64,000 nucleotides of DNA from Mangifera indica (Eukaryota; Streptophyta; Magnoliopsida; Sapindales; Anacardiaceae), in the NCBI RefSeq assembly GCF_011075055.1, contig NC_058152.1, positions 5,580,001 to 5,644,000 of the forward strand, in the 5' to 3' direction. Position 1 is the stretch's first letter. Every line of letters begins with the position of its first letter. Below are positions 12,540-24,246 of this stretch, in pieces. Under the pieces are notes generated by a model, which saw only the letters and a list, made by a program, of their open reading frames with translations, was not told the DNA's origin and did no database searches. The position numbers and the translations under genes were made by a program.

Positions 12540-13990
12540 CGCTTCCCCACCGTATTTGTGCAGCCCTTCTCATTCCAAGAGTTATATGCAAGCAATGTCA
12601 AAGCTGTCAAAACGGCCCGCAAACATAGAATAACAACAAAAGATGTCACATGGAATGCTATTATTACTGGCCACTGGCAAAACGGGTTTCCCGAAGAATC
12701 AAGGATGTTTTAAAAAATGCTGGTTAAAATAGTTTCCTGGAAAATCAGGATAGCTGTCTGCAATCAGAATGAGAACATTTACAAAGTCCATGACTACCCT
12801 CCAGCTATGCTAGAAAGAAATACTGTCTCATCAATGCAATGATATCAGGTTTTGTGAAATATGGTCGCTTAAAGAAGCTAGCTGGCTCTTTGAAGAAATG
12901 CCAAGGGAATTGCTTGATCACATGCAATGCAAAATTGCTGTTTCTTGGACACTGTTGATTAGGGGATGCAGATTTGAGGAAGCTGGAAAATTGCTTGAAG
13001 AGATGCCAGAAACCAATAAAAATGTTGTATTGGTTCGGCTATGATTATGGGGTCCTGTACGAAGGGGGAGTTGGAACATGCTAGATTTCTGTTTAAACAA
13101 GTTCTGAATAAGATCTTGTGTCTTTTAATACAATGATAAGCGGTATGTGAATCTTTACTCTTGCACGGTTAGAACCATTTCTTTTAATAAGCGCAAAGGT
13201 TTTTAAACTGAGTTTATGTTTAGTGATCCTCTGATCTTTAATATTACTCCAGGGTCTTGATATTTGATACTAACATCTGTTGTTGCCTTTCACATTATGC
13301 AGGTTATGCACAAATTAATGCTGGTGAAAAAGCATTGAGTTTCTATTCAAAGATCCTGGGATGGGCTTGCTACCAGATCAGGCAACCTTGTTTCAGTTTT
13401 CACTGACTGTTTCACTCTTGTATCTCTTGAAGAGCAGCATTTGCTCACCATGGACTCTATGAGAAAGCTCTTAATTTTTTCAGACAGATGACTTGGAATG
13501 GCTTTGAACCAGATTGGATTACTTTTCTTAGTTTGCTGTCTGCTTGTGGACATGCAGAGAAGGTAAAAGAGAGCACAGATTTGTTTGACTTGATGGTAAA
13601 AGATTATGGAAATCTCCATAGATCTGAACACGCACTTGCTTGGTTGATATATTGAGTCAAGCTGGGCAGTTGGAGAAGGCCTGTCAGATTATTCAAGTTA
13701 TGCCATTAGAATCTGACACTGGGGTCTGGGGTGTTCTTCTTGCTGCTAATAATATTTATCTAAAAGTGGAATTAGCAGCCAAGAAAATTACGGATTTGGA
13801 TTGTCTTAACCCAGGGCCTTATGTTATGCTGTCCAACATATATGCTGTGGCTGGAATTTGGAGAAAAGCTACTAGAGTAAGGGATCTAATGAAAGAGCAA
13901 TGAGTTAAGAAACAAGAAGATTATAGCTGAATGGAAATCGATAATAAAGTGCATTTTTTCCTTTGGGGTTTGGTGTATCTCATCCAGACA
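12540..13990 (+). pseudogene. Pentatricopeptide repeat (PPR) protein pseudogene
   Basis: Plus-strand fragments in different frames give PPR repeats: TTKDVTWNAIITGHWQNGFP (about 12640), AMISGFVKYGRLKK (about 12836), EEAGKLLEEMPE (about 12975), then SFNTMISG / YAQINAGEKALS across a GT-AG intron (13143-13302), GFEPDWITFLSLLSACGHAE (about 13500), and LVDILSQAGQLEKACQIIQV followed by GPYVMLSNIYAVAGIWRKAT (13640-13903). The latter is the E domain that follows the last repeats in organelle RNA-editing PPR proteins. After a stop at 13902 the text continues VKKQEDYS, stop, MEIDNKVHFFL, matching the expected VKKQPGYSWIE..... Several stops and frame changes disable it. PPR proteins bind organelle RNA; this copy is dead. 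Confidence 0.85.
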
Positions 13991-16108
13991 CTGGCAAGAT
14001 TTATTTGGAACCAGTTCACTCAAGAAGTCAATGGATGATATTGCAGAAATTGTTTCATCGACATACAAACTTTTTGATGTGACGGGTTGTATCTTGATGG
14101 AATAAAATCCTTGGTAGGAAAGGCTCGAATTAATTCAGTTAATTCCAAAGTGCATGCATATAAGGATAAGAGGAAGCTTTTTAGTGGGGGAACTGGGAAT
14201 GGTAAAATAATTATTACCGAGGCCTGATGTCTTGGAAACTTGAGTAGCAATCGGTAGAGAAACAGAGAGGGTAATTTGTTTCATGTCTCGCTTGTGAAGA
14301 GTGAAGTGCCACCAATTGATAAATATATTTGTTTGATGTACTTCTATTGGCTGTGCAAATGCTTTACGTAGACCATTGAAATACAGAGCCAGCAATAACA
14401 TACAGGATTGAAAACTTCTGGAGCTGGATAGTGCAAGACTGGAACATGGAATTTCAGAGTTGAGGGTGTTTTTAAGATGATACGGAAGCATAACAGATAG
14501 AGAGGTATTGTATACACACCATTCACATTAACAAAATGAATCATTGTTGTTACAGTGATAACAATGGCTGCCCAATGGCCACGGAAGATACTAAATTGGC
14601 TAATTATTATTATTCTTATCATCTCTAGTTACAGATAGACTAATTTGTGAGCCATATCTTTATGGCAGGTTAAGTTGTGTGACTTCCTGTTGTACTCAGC
14701 TTATCTATGTAGTCCAATATCAGATGTTCAATTAGTTTGTTTGGTGTAAATTTTTGCATTATTCAAGATCTCGGCTAGTAATATACACTGTTGACTTTAG
14801 AGTTACCATGTTATAATTTGGATGGTAAAAAACTAATATACCTCTAAGAAATTTATTTAAAAGAAGAATTAAAATGAAAAATCTAGACAAAATCAAATAT
14901 AAAATTCTTAAAGATTTAAAGAGAAACTCAAGTTTAAGGAGATATTCTTGTACTCTTTAAACATTATTTTTTATCAGAAAAAAAATATTTGCATATAAAA
15001 ACTCTTTCAAAAATTCGTTTTTGAATTTTTCAAATTTATGGGCAAAGTGTTATTTTTAAACCTAATTAGGTATGCCGAAGCTTATCAAATTCAAAGTTGG
15101 GTTTGAGAAGTTTTCAAAAAATGGGTCAGGTTATCATTTTTCAAAGTTTCAAGGTGTGATTTTGCAGAAGTTTAACGAGCAAACTAAAATAAATTTTGAT
15201 CAGTGAATTGGCTAACCGTACTTGCTGAATTCAAACTGTCGAACAAACTAAAAGCCATGCTTTTGGCTTCAAAAAATCCAATCAACCAAACCCTTTTCTA
15301 GTCTGCTGACTTGGGCAATAAATTTTCTATGACTACTGCCACATAGATGCTACAAAGGTGCTAAATCACATTTGATGGATCAAACTAAATTTGGTTAATC
15401 GAATTTTGTGATTTTTGAAATTTTATAATTGTTAGAGTCTATCCACTTGAAAACAATTTTTGCTAGTTAAAATTTCTTTACAATAAAGAATAAAACATTC
15501 TTGAACTATTTGCTTACAATATTTCACTCTAATCAAAATTCTTGTCAGTCTACTCTTTTTTGTAATCATATATAAAGTATAAATTATTATACACACTCTT
15601 TAAGAGAGTCTTCATTTCAAATTTGTATAAATTTAAGTTGTAAAAAATTTAAAATTTCACTCTTATTGAAAATAGAGATTTCTTATAAAAAAATTTAATT
15701 TCTAGTATTTATAAAAGTTGATAACACCTTAAAAACTATTTATATTATGAAGAAAAAATTGATTAGGGTTTTGTTAACTAAAGATTAGTGAAGTGCTATG
15801 AGAGGAATATTTCCATGGAGTGGTTACAATGAATTATTTTTATAATTCCTTAACCTTCCAATCTATATATATTATTTTGTCCGTATTAATTATTTGTAAT
15901 AGCTTTGGTATTACCATAAATTATATTAAAAATAGGGGCTATTAATTAAGTAGTCCAGATTACATTAATTATCTAATGGTATTAAAAGTTTTTAAAAAGT
16001 CTAATTTGCCCCTCTGATAAGTGGTCATTTGATTTGTTGTGTAATTAAAAGTAAAATTTTCTTAATATCTATCCAAAAGATGCACACTAAGAATTGTTAT
16101 TAAAAAAT
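13991..16108. other. Intergenic region after the PPR pseudogene
   Basis: Open frames on the minus strand at 14020-14622 overlap one another and carry no motif. They appear to be chance frames in former PPR 3' sequence. From 14800 on the sequence is AT-rich without features I can name. Confidence 0.4.
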
Positions 16109-16913
16109 GGCCAGAGAACTTATTTCCACCTAAGTTTTAATGTGTCCTCAAATTCCCATCCACGGGATTTTAAAAATCTAAATACCCATCTATTGACTAT
16201 TAATTTTAATCAAAATTAATAGTTATAAAAGATAAAATCATTATTTTACTATTAAACCTTAAATCTTTAAGAGTTTATATCATCCCCACCCCCCCCCCCC
16301 TCCCCTCCCCTAATTGTTTGAAAAACTAATATTTTTCTCTACTCAAAATCTTGAAAAATTCATTTTTTATCTAAAGTTTTTTCTTCATTCTCCGTAGACA
16401 AGAATCTGCTGCTGTCATCAACTGACCATCCTAACATCTTCTTCTTTAACCTTCGACCTTTCTATCTAAGCAGGTTCGTTAAACAAAGATGAATCGTCTT
16501 TGTCCAATGAAGAGTTTTTTTCCATTCTTCATTGGACAAAGATGGATCGTCTTTGTCCAACAAACTTGCTCTGATGGGAAGGGCGACGACCAAAGAGAAA
16601 GATGGGAGGGTGGTCAGCTAATGGCGATAGCTAATTCTCATCGTCGGAGAATGAAGAAAATACATTAAGGGGACAAGTGAATTTTTCAAACTTTTGGATG
16701 AAAGAAAATTATTTGTTTTTCAAACCTATGGGGGGGGGGGGGGGGGGGGCAATGATATAAATTCTTAGATTTTTAGGTTTAGTGATAAAATGATGATTTT
16801 ACTTCTGTTTTTATTAAGATTAATCGTCATGGGTGGATATTTGAGTTTTTAAAACTTTGTGAATAAAATTTTAGAAATGCATTAAAACTTGTAGGGAAAA
16901 AATCCTTTATTCA
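16109..16913. mobile_element. Foldback element, copy B, with C and G tracts
   Basis: The left arm GGCCAGAGAACTTATTTCC then CTAAGTTTTAATG pairs with the right arm CATTAAAACTTGTAGGGAAA, as in copies A, D and E. A pyrimidine run of C with few T (16284-16310) in the left arm is mirrored by twenty G (16730-16749) in the right arm. The centre holds a second palindrome: TCTTTGTCCAATGAAGA (about 16498) and TCTTCATTGGACAAAGA (about 16536). No clean target duplication remains (left nonamer TTAAAAAAT); the right end is approximate. Confidence 0.65.
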
Positions 16914-18106
16914 ACTATTTAAGAAAGAGGGCTTTCTTATAGATGATTGATAGCCGTGTCACAGTGTCACATTAGGCAAAGATTGGATACAGAAGATTTC
17001 TTGTCAAAAGAAGCCATCTGCTAGCATTTTTGGACCTTGGAAATTTCTTCCCATAACAACCTATCACACCATGTGTAATTAGAGATGTTAAATTGATTAC
17101 TTCAAATGAATTATTTTGAGGTCAAATGTCAAATTGATCATTTTGTCACCTATTTAGAAAATTCTTTATGAATAAAATGAGAAAGAAAATAAAAAACGTA
17201 AGATGGCAATCTATTGGCACTTGAAAACAGTCACAAAGATGACCATGCAAGCCGGCAACAAGAAGCAGCCCATATTGGAAACAACAATAAAGTTTTAATA
17301 CTCTTTCCATTACCGGTCAATCCAGAATTTGCTGTTTGGGAAAATATATATAAAAAATTCTAGACCGTTGATACCAAAGATTGCAATTTTTATTTCGATA
17401 TTAAGTTATGAAACCGCCAAGCCAACCTCGGATTTCCAACATTTGACCAGTCTCTAATATTGTTCCTCTTTTATTTTCTATCTACGAATTGCTCCTACGT
17501 TTTTGCTAAACTGTTGACTGTTTTCCCAAATGTAGAAGCCATGGAAATAGAAACTTTGTTATTACCCAAAAACAATTTCTTTGAACCTTCAACCCCAAGT
17601 ACTGTGTTGAAGCTGTTTTAATATAAAACTAGTACATGGGTTTGTGTCTCAAAATTACTGCCTTATTTTTTTTTTTTACAAGAGCTCTCTTTGTATATTT
17701 GGAGTTGAATTTGTCAAATATTTTAGATTTTAGTAATGACCATTTCTTTACAGGAGTTGTTGAAAGCTGACACTAAACTTTCCACCAAATCTACATCGAA
17801 ATAATTCAAAGAGAGTCTGTATATCAATTTAAGCTAAAACACAATCATATATCTATCTCCTTTAAAGCCCCTGTGAAGATCAAGAGTTTTCCTGAGGTGG
17901 GATTTTCTTTTATTTGCTTGATACAACCAGCATGATGTTGCCTGATTGGAAATCTTGAGTTGCTTCGCATATTTTTAATCATCTTTTTTTTTTTTAATTG
18001 CGGAAAGGACTCCTTTTTGTTTTGAGGTTTTTTTTTTTTGGGTTATGATGATGATTTTTGTAACTTTGGTATTGTGTTTGAACTAGATTGTGTTGAAGTT
18101 TCAAAG
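16914..18106 (+). promoter_or_regulatory. Upstream region of the WEB-like gene
   Basis: No coding region. ATATAAA at 17621-17627 is a candidate TATA box. A donor-like CTGAG/GTGGGATT at about 17896 and T-rich sequence before 18000-18105 suggest an intron in the 5' UTR, with TTTCAAAG before the ATG as a weak acceptor. An in-frame TGA at 18023 closes the frame upstream. Confidence 0.4.
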
Positions 18107-19519
18107 ATGCAGCAACAAATGAAGCCTGTCGAGGATCTGCTAACAGAGACAAAGGAGCGACTGGATGCAACAGAAGAAGAACGAGATGGAGTTGTTGATG
18201 AGCTTCTGGAGATGAAAAGGTCGGCTCAAGATGCCAATACGATGCCTAGTGAAAAACAGATGTCCTCTAAGAAGGTTGCAGATTTATATACAGAGATCAA
18301 TACGTTGAATGAATCATTGAGTGAAGAATTGGCAATCAAACACAAGCATTTTGAGTTATTGAAAGTTGAACTTGGAAAGGAAAACAGAGAATTGGAGGCA
18401 AAATTAGTTGAGAAAGATGCCTCACTGATTGAATTAAGAAGATCATTTAGTAATTTGAAATCGTCCGAGGCTCATGCTCGTACTTTGTTGTCTGAGCTTC
18501 ATTTAGCAAAAGAGAATGAAAGGATTTCTTCGTTGAAGGTGAAGAGTCTAATTGAGGAGCTGAGAATAGTGAAGACTGAACTGAAGTTGGCTATTGAGGC
18601 AGAAGAAAACAACAAGAAGGCTATGGATGGTTTAGCATTAGCTCTGAAAGAAGTAAATTCAGAGTCCATCCAGGTGAAGGAGAAACTCACCACAACCCAA
18701 GCAGAGCTTGAAGACACAAAAGCGGAGGCAGGAGAATTGAAGTTGAAGCTGAAAAGCATGGAGGACGAGCACAAAGTTCGTTTTGATGGGCTGAAGAAAG
18801 AAGCTGAGCTTTACAAAAACACAGTTGACAGATTGAGATCAGAAGCTGAAGAGTCACTTTTGGCCTGGAGTGAGAAAGAAACTTGCTTTGTGGGTGTTAT
18901 CAAAAGAGCAGAAGAAGAAAGGGATCTTGCAAAACAAGAGAATGTTAACCTGCTCGAGTCCCTTAGAATATCCGAGAACATGACCCAGATGGCAAAGCAA
19001 GAGAATGCCCGGTTGCGTGATGTACTAAAACAGGCCTTAAATGAAGCTAATGTTGCGAAAGAAGCAGCTGGGATTGCAAGAGCGGAAAACTCTCAGCTTC
19101 AGGATGCCTTGGCTGAGAAGGAAGAAGCTTTAGATTTCATAAGCAGAGAGAATGAGAACCTGAAAATGAATGAAGCTGCGGCTCTTGAAAGTATCAAAGA
19201 GTTGAAGCGGTTGCTCTATGAAAAACAGAAGGTAGATAGAGAAGAAAAAACTTCGAATAAAAACAGTAATGGAAACGTTGAGAACCCTCTTACGGGATCA
19301 ATATTTGATGTATACACAGCAGGATCAGCCGTCAATCACCGCAAGAATTCTTCAGCATTTACGGAGGAAGGAAGTGCTTTTTTTTCGTATGCTCATGTTG
19401 AGCATATACAGAGGCCACATAATGATGATTCGGAGGCTGAAAAATGCACAAGAAGAAAGACAGCTTTGATTCGGAAATTTGGAGACTTGTTGATGAGACG
19501 TGGTCATCATCAGAAATAA
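18107..19519 (+). CDS. WEB-family-like long coiled-coil protein
   Basis: A single exon of 470 residues from the ATG at 18107 (MQQQMKPVEDLL) to TAA at 19519. The frame is open back to 18026, but no ATG lies there, so 18107 is the first usable start. Residues 1 to about 380 are almost pure alpha-helical coiled coil rich in E, K and L. The segment AEENNKKAMDGLALALKEV is typical of plant WEB proteins (weak chloroplast movement under blue light, DUF827-like), which organise the light-driven movement of chloroplasts in the cytoplasm. The C-terminus is a low-complexity linker and a basic tail ending with RRKTALIRKFGDLLMRRG. There is no signal peptide or membrane segment. It is shorter than the 600-900 residues of typical members and lacks their Ser/Pro-rich N-terminus. 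An upstream exon may be missing, or it belongs to a short subgroup. Function is inferred from resemblance only. Confidence 0.85.
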   Translation: MQQQMKPVEDLLTETKERLDATEEERDGVVDELLEMKRSAQDANTMPSEKQMSSKKVADLYTEINTLNESLSEELAIKHKHFELLKVELGKENRELEAKLVEKDASLIELRRSFSNLKSSEAHARTLLSELHLAKENERISSLKVKSLIEELRIVKTELKLAIEAEENNKKAMDGLALALKEVNSESIQVKEKLTTTQAELEDTKAEAGELKLKLKSMEDEHKVRFDGLKKEAELYKNTVDRLRSEAEESLLAWSEKETCFVGVIKRAEEERDLAKQENVNLLESLRISENMTQMAKQENARLRDVLKQALNEANVAKEAAGIARAENSQLQDALAEKEEALDFISRENENLKMNEAAALESIKELKRLLYEKQKVDREEKTSNKNSNGNVENPLTGSIFDVYTAGSAVNHRKNSSAFTEEGSAFFSYAHVEHIQRPHNDDSEAEKCTRRKTALIRKFGDLLMRRGHHQK

Positions 19520-20980
19520 AAAAAGAAGCACAATCCAATTTAGTTTGATGTGTAGTTTGATTTAATTTGAAATTAGATTTGTATTTTTTAGCTTTTCGTA
19601 TATCTTATCTACCACCTGGATTTGCAACGTGAGCATGCTTCCCTGCACTTAGCTTATGAACAGATTCTTAGCAGTGGGCCTTCCAGGCGGGGCCAGCCTG
19701 CTAGGCTATCAATTCCTAGCAAGTTGGCCTGGCTTCTTAGGGTTGGAGAGTCCATGACACTGCTCAGGGTTTTTTAGGTCATACATTTATAAGCTTTTAA
19801 CATATTGTCATGTGAGTTTTCCTAAGGGAAATTAATTAAATTATTCATTTTTAGGAATAATAAACAAATTTATCTATAATTTTAGGATTTAAACAAAAAT
19901 ATCCTAAATATAAAAAAATACCAAAACTACCCTTCCTTTATTTTATATAAATCATATCTCTTCCTTTATCTATTAATATATATAATTTTATTCATTATCC
20001 GAGAGAAATTTTTAGAGAGAGAAAAGAAATCCGTGATCAAAATTTTGAGCGAAAAAAAAAATGTGTAATATCAAGGTATTTATATATATTATAACTTCAA
20101 TCGTTATTATTTTATTGATAATACAATTATATGTAGTGTTTTATTTAATAAATTAGAGTTGTATATAAAAATTAAATTGATAAAAATTATAGGGGTTATT
20201 TTTTAATTATTATAGTAGTAAGGGGTGAAATTATATTTTACAATAAAAGGTGTTAGAGGTATTAAATAATATTTGGGGGTAAAATGATATTTTATAATGA
20301 AAGTTGTTAGAGATATTAGATAATATTTGGGGGTAAAATGATATTTTATAAGATAGGGGTAAAGTGATATTTTTAAAAATTAGTATCACATTAATCAAAA
20401 TATATTAATAGTCACAATATGTAATAAAATTATGAAATAGGTGTAATTGTGTAATAGAAATAAAATCATGAAATTCAAACTTAATAATAAAATAATGTAA
20501 CACAAATATGTAAATAGTATTTTTGGTCATGTTATTTATATTGATTATATATTTTATTGTATGAATAATCTAAATAGCTGAATATGCTTCAATTAGATAC
20601 AGGGGAAAATGGATAGAAATGGGTGACAATGTAATAAAATACGTTAAAAATAACAAGAAATTGATTAAAATTCTAGAGCACACGACATTCAAGGGATTAA
20701 TTTAAATGGTGAGCAAAAAGTTTAACATAGATCAAAGGATATTTAACATTCAGAAAAGTATGAAACCAAGGCATCTTGACGACCACATCCCTATTGAAAT
20801 TTCGAATCATGAAGATGTTGAGGTTCTTAATACTTTGTCTAACCTTTTTAAAAAATGTGTTCCAGTTTTTATAACAACTATAGTCAATGATAATAGTTAT
20901 GAGGTTTAACAAGCAAATGAAGGTTTACAAAGTGGTGAACTGAGTAGTTATCTAGAAGATTAGAATATTGGTTTATGAAG
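19520..20980. other. Spacer with short tandem repeat
   Basis: Mostly AT-rich. At 20222-20370 a unit of about 55 bp containing GGGGTAAAATGATATTTTATAA is repeated about 2.5 times. A 67-codon frame at 20706-20909 has no recognisable family and an equally long antisense frame, so I do not call it a gene. Confidence 0.5.
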
Positions 20981-20985
20981 GATTC

Positions 20986-23250
20986 TATAATACCCTCAGA
21001 TACGTTTTAGGGGTATTTATGTCCTTTGACCATGTTTTAAGACATTTCTAGTTTTAAATATATATGTCCAAATGTATGTGGATATATATAAAACGAAAAA
21101 CCAAAAAAAACAAAAAACAAAAAGAAGAAAAGAAGAAAGCTACAAAAAAAAAAAAAAAGATATGGATATATGATAAGCCAAAAAGGCTAAAAGACAAACC
21201 CAAGACATTTTCATCTTCTTCTCTTGTCCTTTCCAGAAGCTTAGCCTTTTTCATGCTTTTTCTTTGTTTTTTGAAGAAAAATGAAGGATTTGAAGGGGTT
21301 TTGGAAGACAAATTAAGGAAAGAAAAAAAGATGAAGCACTTTGGAAGCCTTGATAACCAAAAGATCTCATTCTTTTCCCTTTACCTATGTTTATATATAT
21401 TGGATGTATGTTATATGAATATGTTAGTGTATTTTGGTGTTGATTTAAGTGGTTTTAGTGATAAAAGAAGTAAGACAAAGAGGATAGAGCTAACTTGAGA
21501 AAGATTGACTTGAAACAAGGTAAGTGAAATCATTCTTGATATGTTTCATGTTTTATGCTTTTGGTTCCTTTTCTCTATCTTATAAATGATGATTTTGAAG
21601 TTGAGAAATGTTGTTTTGCCATTTAGAGTATTTATGTGTGTGATTTTGTTCATGGCAGAGAATTGAAAAATATTTATAGTTTTGCCATTGACTTCATCCT
21701 ACATTTTGACTATTTTATCTGATAAATCATGTGCTATTATAGTTTGTTGGAAATCTCTTTGAATAATTTTTTTAACAATAAAGCTTGTATAAATTAGAGA
21801 CCATTTGGATTGTTAAATTGCATGAACAAAAAGACTGTCTTATCAAGTGAATAGTAACATATAGTTTTTTGCCACTGATTTCGTCTTATTTTTTGACTAC
21901 CTCATCTGATAAATCATGGGTGCTATTATAGTTTGTTGAAAATCTCTTTGAATCCTATTTTCAATGGTATATAACTTGTATGAATTAGAGATCGTTTGAA
22001 TTATTAAATTCATGAACAAAAAGACTGTTTTACTAAATGAACAGTAAATATAGTTTTTTGCCACTGATTTTGTCCCACGTTTTGACTGCTTTATTTGATA
22101 AATCATGAGTGTTGTTTAGCTTGTTGAAAATTTCTTTGAATCCTCTTTTCAATGATATGTAGCTTGTATGAATTGAAGATCGTTTGAACTATTAAATTGC
22201 TTGAACAAAAAAATTGTCCTAACAAATGAACAGTCTAATAAATAGTAATTACAGTTTTTGGAAAGAAAGAAAAGGAGGAGAAAAAGAAAATGAAGAAAAG
22301 AAAGAAAGGAAAGGAAAGAAATGAGAGAAAAAGAAAAGTAAAAAAAGCAAGAAAGGAAATTTGGGGCTCATGATTCAAAGGTTATCTCAAGAGTATGGTC
22401 TGATAGGTTATGAATAGTTTTAGATAGAAGCAAGATTAGTAAGAGATAAAGCACGCATACATACTATGAACTATTAGAGGGCACTTTACATTACACCGCC
22501 TACAATAGGATACGTTCGCAGTAAGACATATTTGTAGTAGGACATAAACTCGTAGTATGGTTCGCTTGTAATAGAGCATGCTCGTAGTAGAGCAGAATTC
22601 AGATTTAGAAATAGTGTAGTAAGAGAAAGAAAGAGAGCTTAAGCTTAGAAAAGTATCAAATCTCTATAGTCAGCTTTCAGAAAGTATCAGATGAACACTA
22701 GATGGGAGATGGGATAAAGTGTGACCCAAATAGTAAAAGATAAACTAGATTATCCCTTTGATTCCTTGAGGAGGTTATGATGTGAGATTGAGTCCCGAGA
22801 GTGATTTAGAATAGGAAAGGAGATAGTTTACTTAATTCTTTCCTCTTACTGAATGTTTTTATCTCTCACTTCCTTTTCTTTCATGATTACAGGTACAAGT
22901 GATCGAGGTAGCTGCGAGGCAGGGTTAGTTAGCAAAGATAAATCCGAGCTAGGGTAGGTTATCTCTAGTTTATGTTACATGCATATAACTGTATGTTATT
23001 ATTGACTTTTGGCCTTCTTCAGATGATTGTATAGTTGTATATGATTACTCTATGTTTTCAGATACTTTCCAATAAGTTTTGATATATGGTATATACATCT
23101 TTTGTTTGTTTCTGGATTTTTTGTTTTCACAAAACAATTTTTGAACTCTTTTATTGACGAGTTTATTTTAAAGTTTTTTGCAAATAAACACTCCTAGATA
23201 TTAATTAATAACACTTTTCTCTAGAGGGCAATACTTCTAAAGAGGGATGT
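20986..23250 (+). repeat. 5' LTR of the gypsy element
   Basis: About 2.26 kb. It shares TAATACCCTCAG, then AAATATATATGTCCAAATGTATGTGG, in order with the right LTR from 26778. It lacks the terminal TACA after GGATGT. It holds about 640 bp (22253-22886) that are missing from the right LTR. Confidence 0.88.
21684..22250 (+). repeat. Tandem array of about 187 bp inside the LTR
   Basis: Three copies start at GCCATTGACTTC (21684), GCCACTGATTTCG (21871) and GCCACTGATTTTG (22060), spaced 187 and 189 bp. Each contains GATAAATCATG and CTTTGAATCC. The right LTR carries about two copies (from 27384 and 27571). Confidence 0.8.
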
Positions 23251-23317
23251 CTAGAGACATTAAAAAGAATTGGAAGAGTGGGAAGAAACAAAGAGGACCT
23301 GAGATACCAACCTACTA

Positions 23318-23410
23318 GAAGTGTGGGAAGCAGCATAAATGAGAATGTCTGACGGGCAAGGCAATTTGTTTTAGATGTCATCAGCCTAGACATATCACCC
23401 ATTTTTGTAT
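23318..23410 (+). pseudogene. gag zinc-knuckle remnant
   Basis: The plus strand reads CGKQHK, stop, ECLTGKAICFRCHQPRHITH then FC. It is the tail of a gypsy nucleocapsid domain, with the CFRC..P.H....C knuckle preserved and a stop inside. This is the only gag sequence left. Confidence 0.75.
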
Positions 23411-23429
23411 AGTTGCCCTAGTGAGAGTA

Positions 23430-24135
23430 GAGTAGTAGCAGCAACTAAGAGAGGCCACAACCAAAGTTTATACGATCACTCATGGCTTAGCAGAGGCCAA
23501 CCCATTAGCAGTCATAGGTCAGATTCTTTATCTTGATACTCCTATTTATGTTTTAGTTGATTGTGAGACTACTCATTATTTTGTAGCTAAGAGTTTGCTT
23601 GAGAGGTTAAAGGTATAGCCTGTCAAAATAGCCTAGAGGATTATAATAAAGTTTCTGATAGGGGGTTAGTTATTATTGAGATGATGCTACTGGGATGGAG
23701 TGTGGTGATTCGAGGTAGACAACTATTGGCGGACCTGATTGTGTTTGAAATGCTTGATTTTGACATGATTTTAGAGATGGACTTCTTACGAAGATACGAA
23801 GCTGAGATTGATTGTAAAAAGAAGAAAATGAGATTCAGCTTAGAATCTAGAGATCAATTTGAGTTTAGCGAGGGTCATATCAGAGTTTGATGATTAGTAT
23901 GTTAAAAGTCAATAAAATGTTGAAAAAAAATGTGTACTGGGTATTTGGCTCATGTAGTAAACAAGATTGAGTCAGACCTAAGTATTAATGAGACACTAGT
24001 GGTACAAGAGTTTCCAGATGTGTTCTTGAATAAGCTACTAGGATTAGCTCCTGAGCCAGAGATTGAGTTTAGTATAGAGCTAACACTGAGCACAACACCT
24101 ATTTCAAGAACACCCTATCAAATGCTCTTATAAAA
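23430..24135 (+). pseudogene. Gypsy protease and pre-RT linker remnant
   Basis: The protease frame reads IYVLVDCETTHYFVAKSLLE where the family has VLVDSGATHSFI; the catalytic DSG is DCE, so the site is lost. Next follow LIVFEMLDFDMILEMDFLRR (normally DVILGMDWL) in the 23681-23890 frame, and VVQEFPDVFLNKLLGLAPEP and SRTPYQM in the 23930-24133 frame. Stops such as LKV-stop-PVKIA-stop separate the parts. Confidence 0.85.
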
Positions 24136-24186
24136 TTACAAGAACTAAAAAAACAACTCCAAGAGTTATTAGATCATGGTTTTATC

Positions 24187-24246
24187 TAAGGCTGGATGCG
24201 AGCTGAGCCGAGCCCGAACAGGGCCCAGCTCGTTTTTGGCTCGTTA
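24187..24246 (+). other. GC-rich filler replacing part of the RT domain
   Basis: After the linker QELLDHGFI the conserved RT finger (about 80 residues in relatives) is missing. In its place lie about 60 bp of unusual GC-rich text with repeated GAGC and GAGCCGAGC motifs. Coding similarity resumes at RYHQVR just after. The text resembles hAT subterminal repeats, or filler DNA from a repaired break. Confidence 0.55.

Noticed and set aside
14020..14622. Overlapping minus-strand frames of 76-118 codons
   Set aside because: No motif, mutual overlap, in former PPR 3' sequence.
18038..18106. Possible N-terminal extension of the WEB-like protein
   Set aside because: The frame is open but begins at TTG; no ATG lies in it, and TGA closes it at 18023. 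The first ATG is 18107.
18499..18774. Minus-strand 91-codon frame inside the WEB-like gene
   Set aside because: Antisense shadow of the coiled-coil coding sequence, low complexity rich in S and F.
20706..20909. Open frames of about 70 codons on both strands
   Set aside because: No recognised family and no splice or promoter support; open on both strands by chance.
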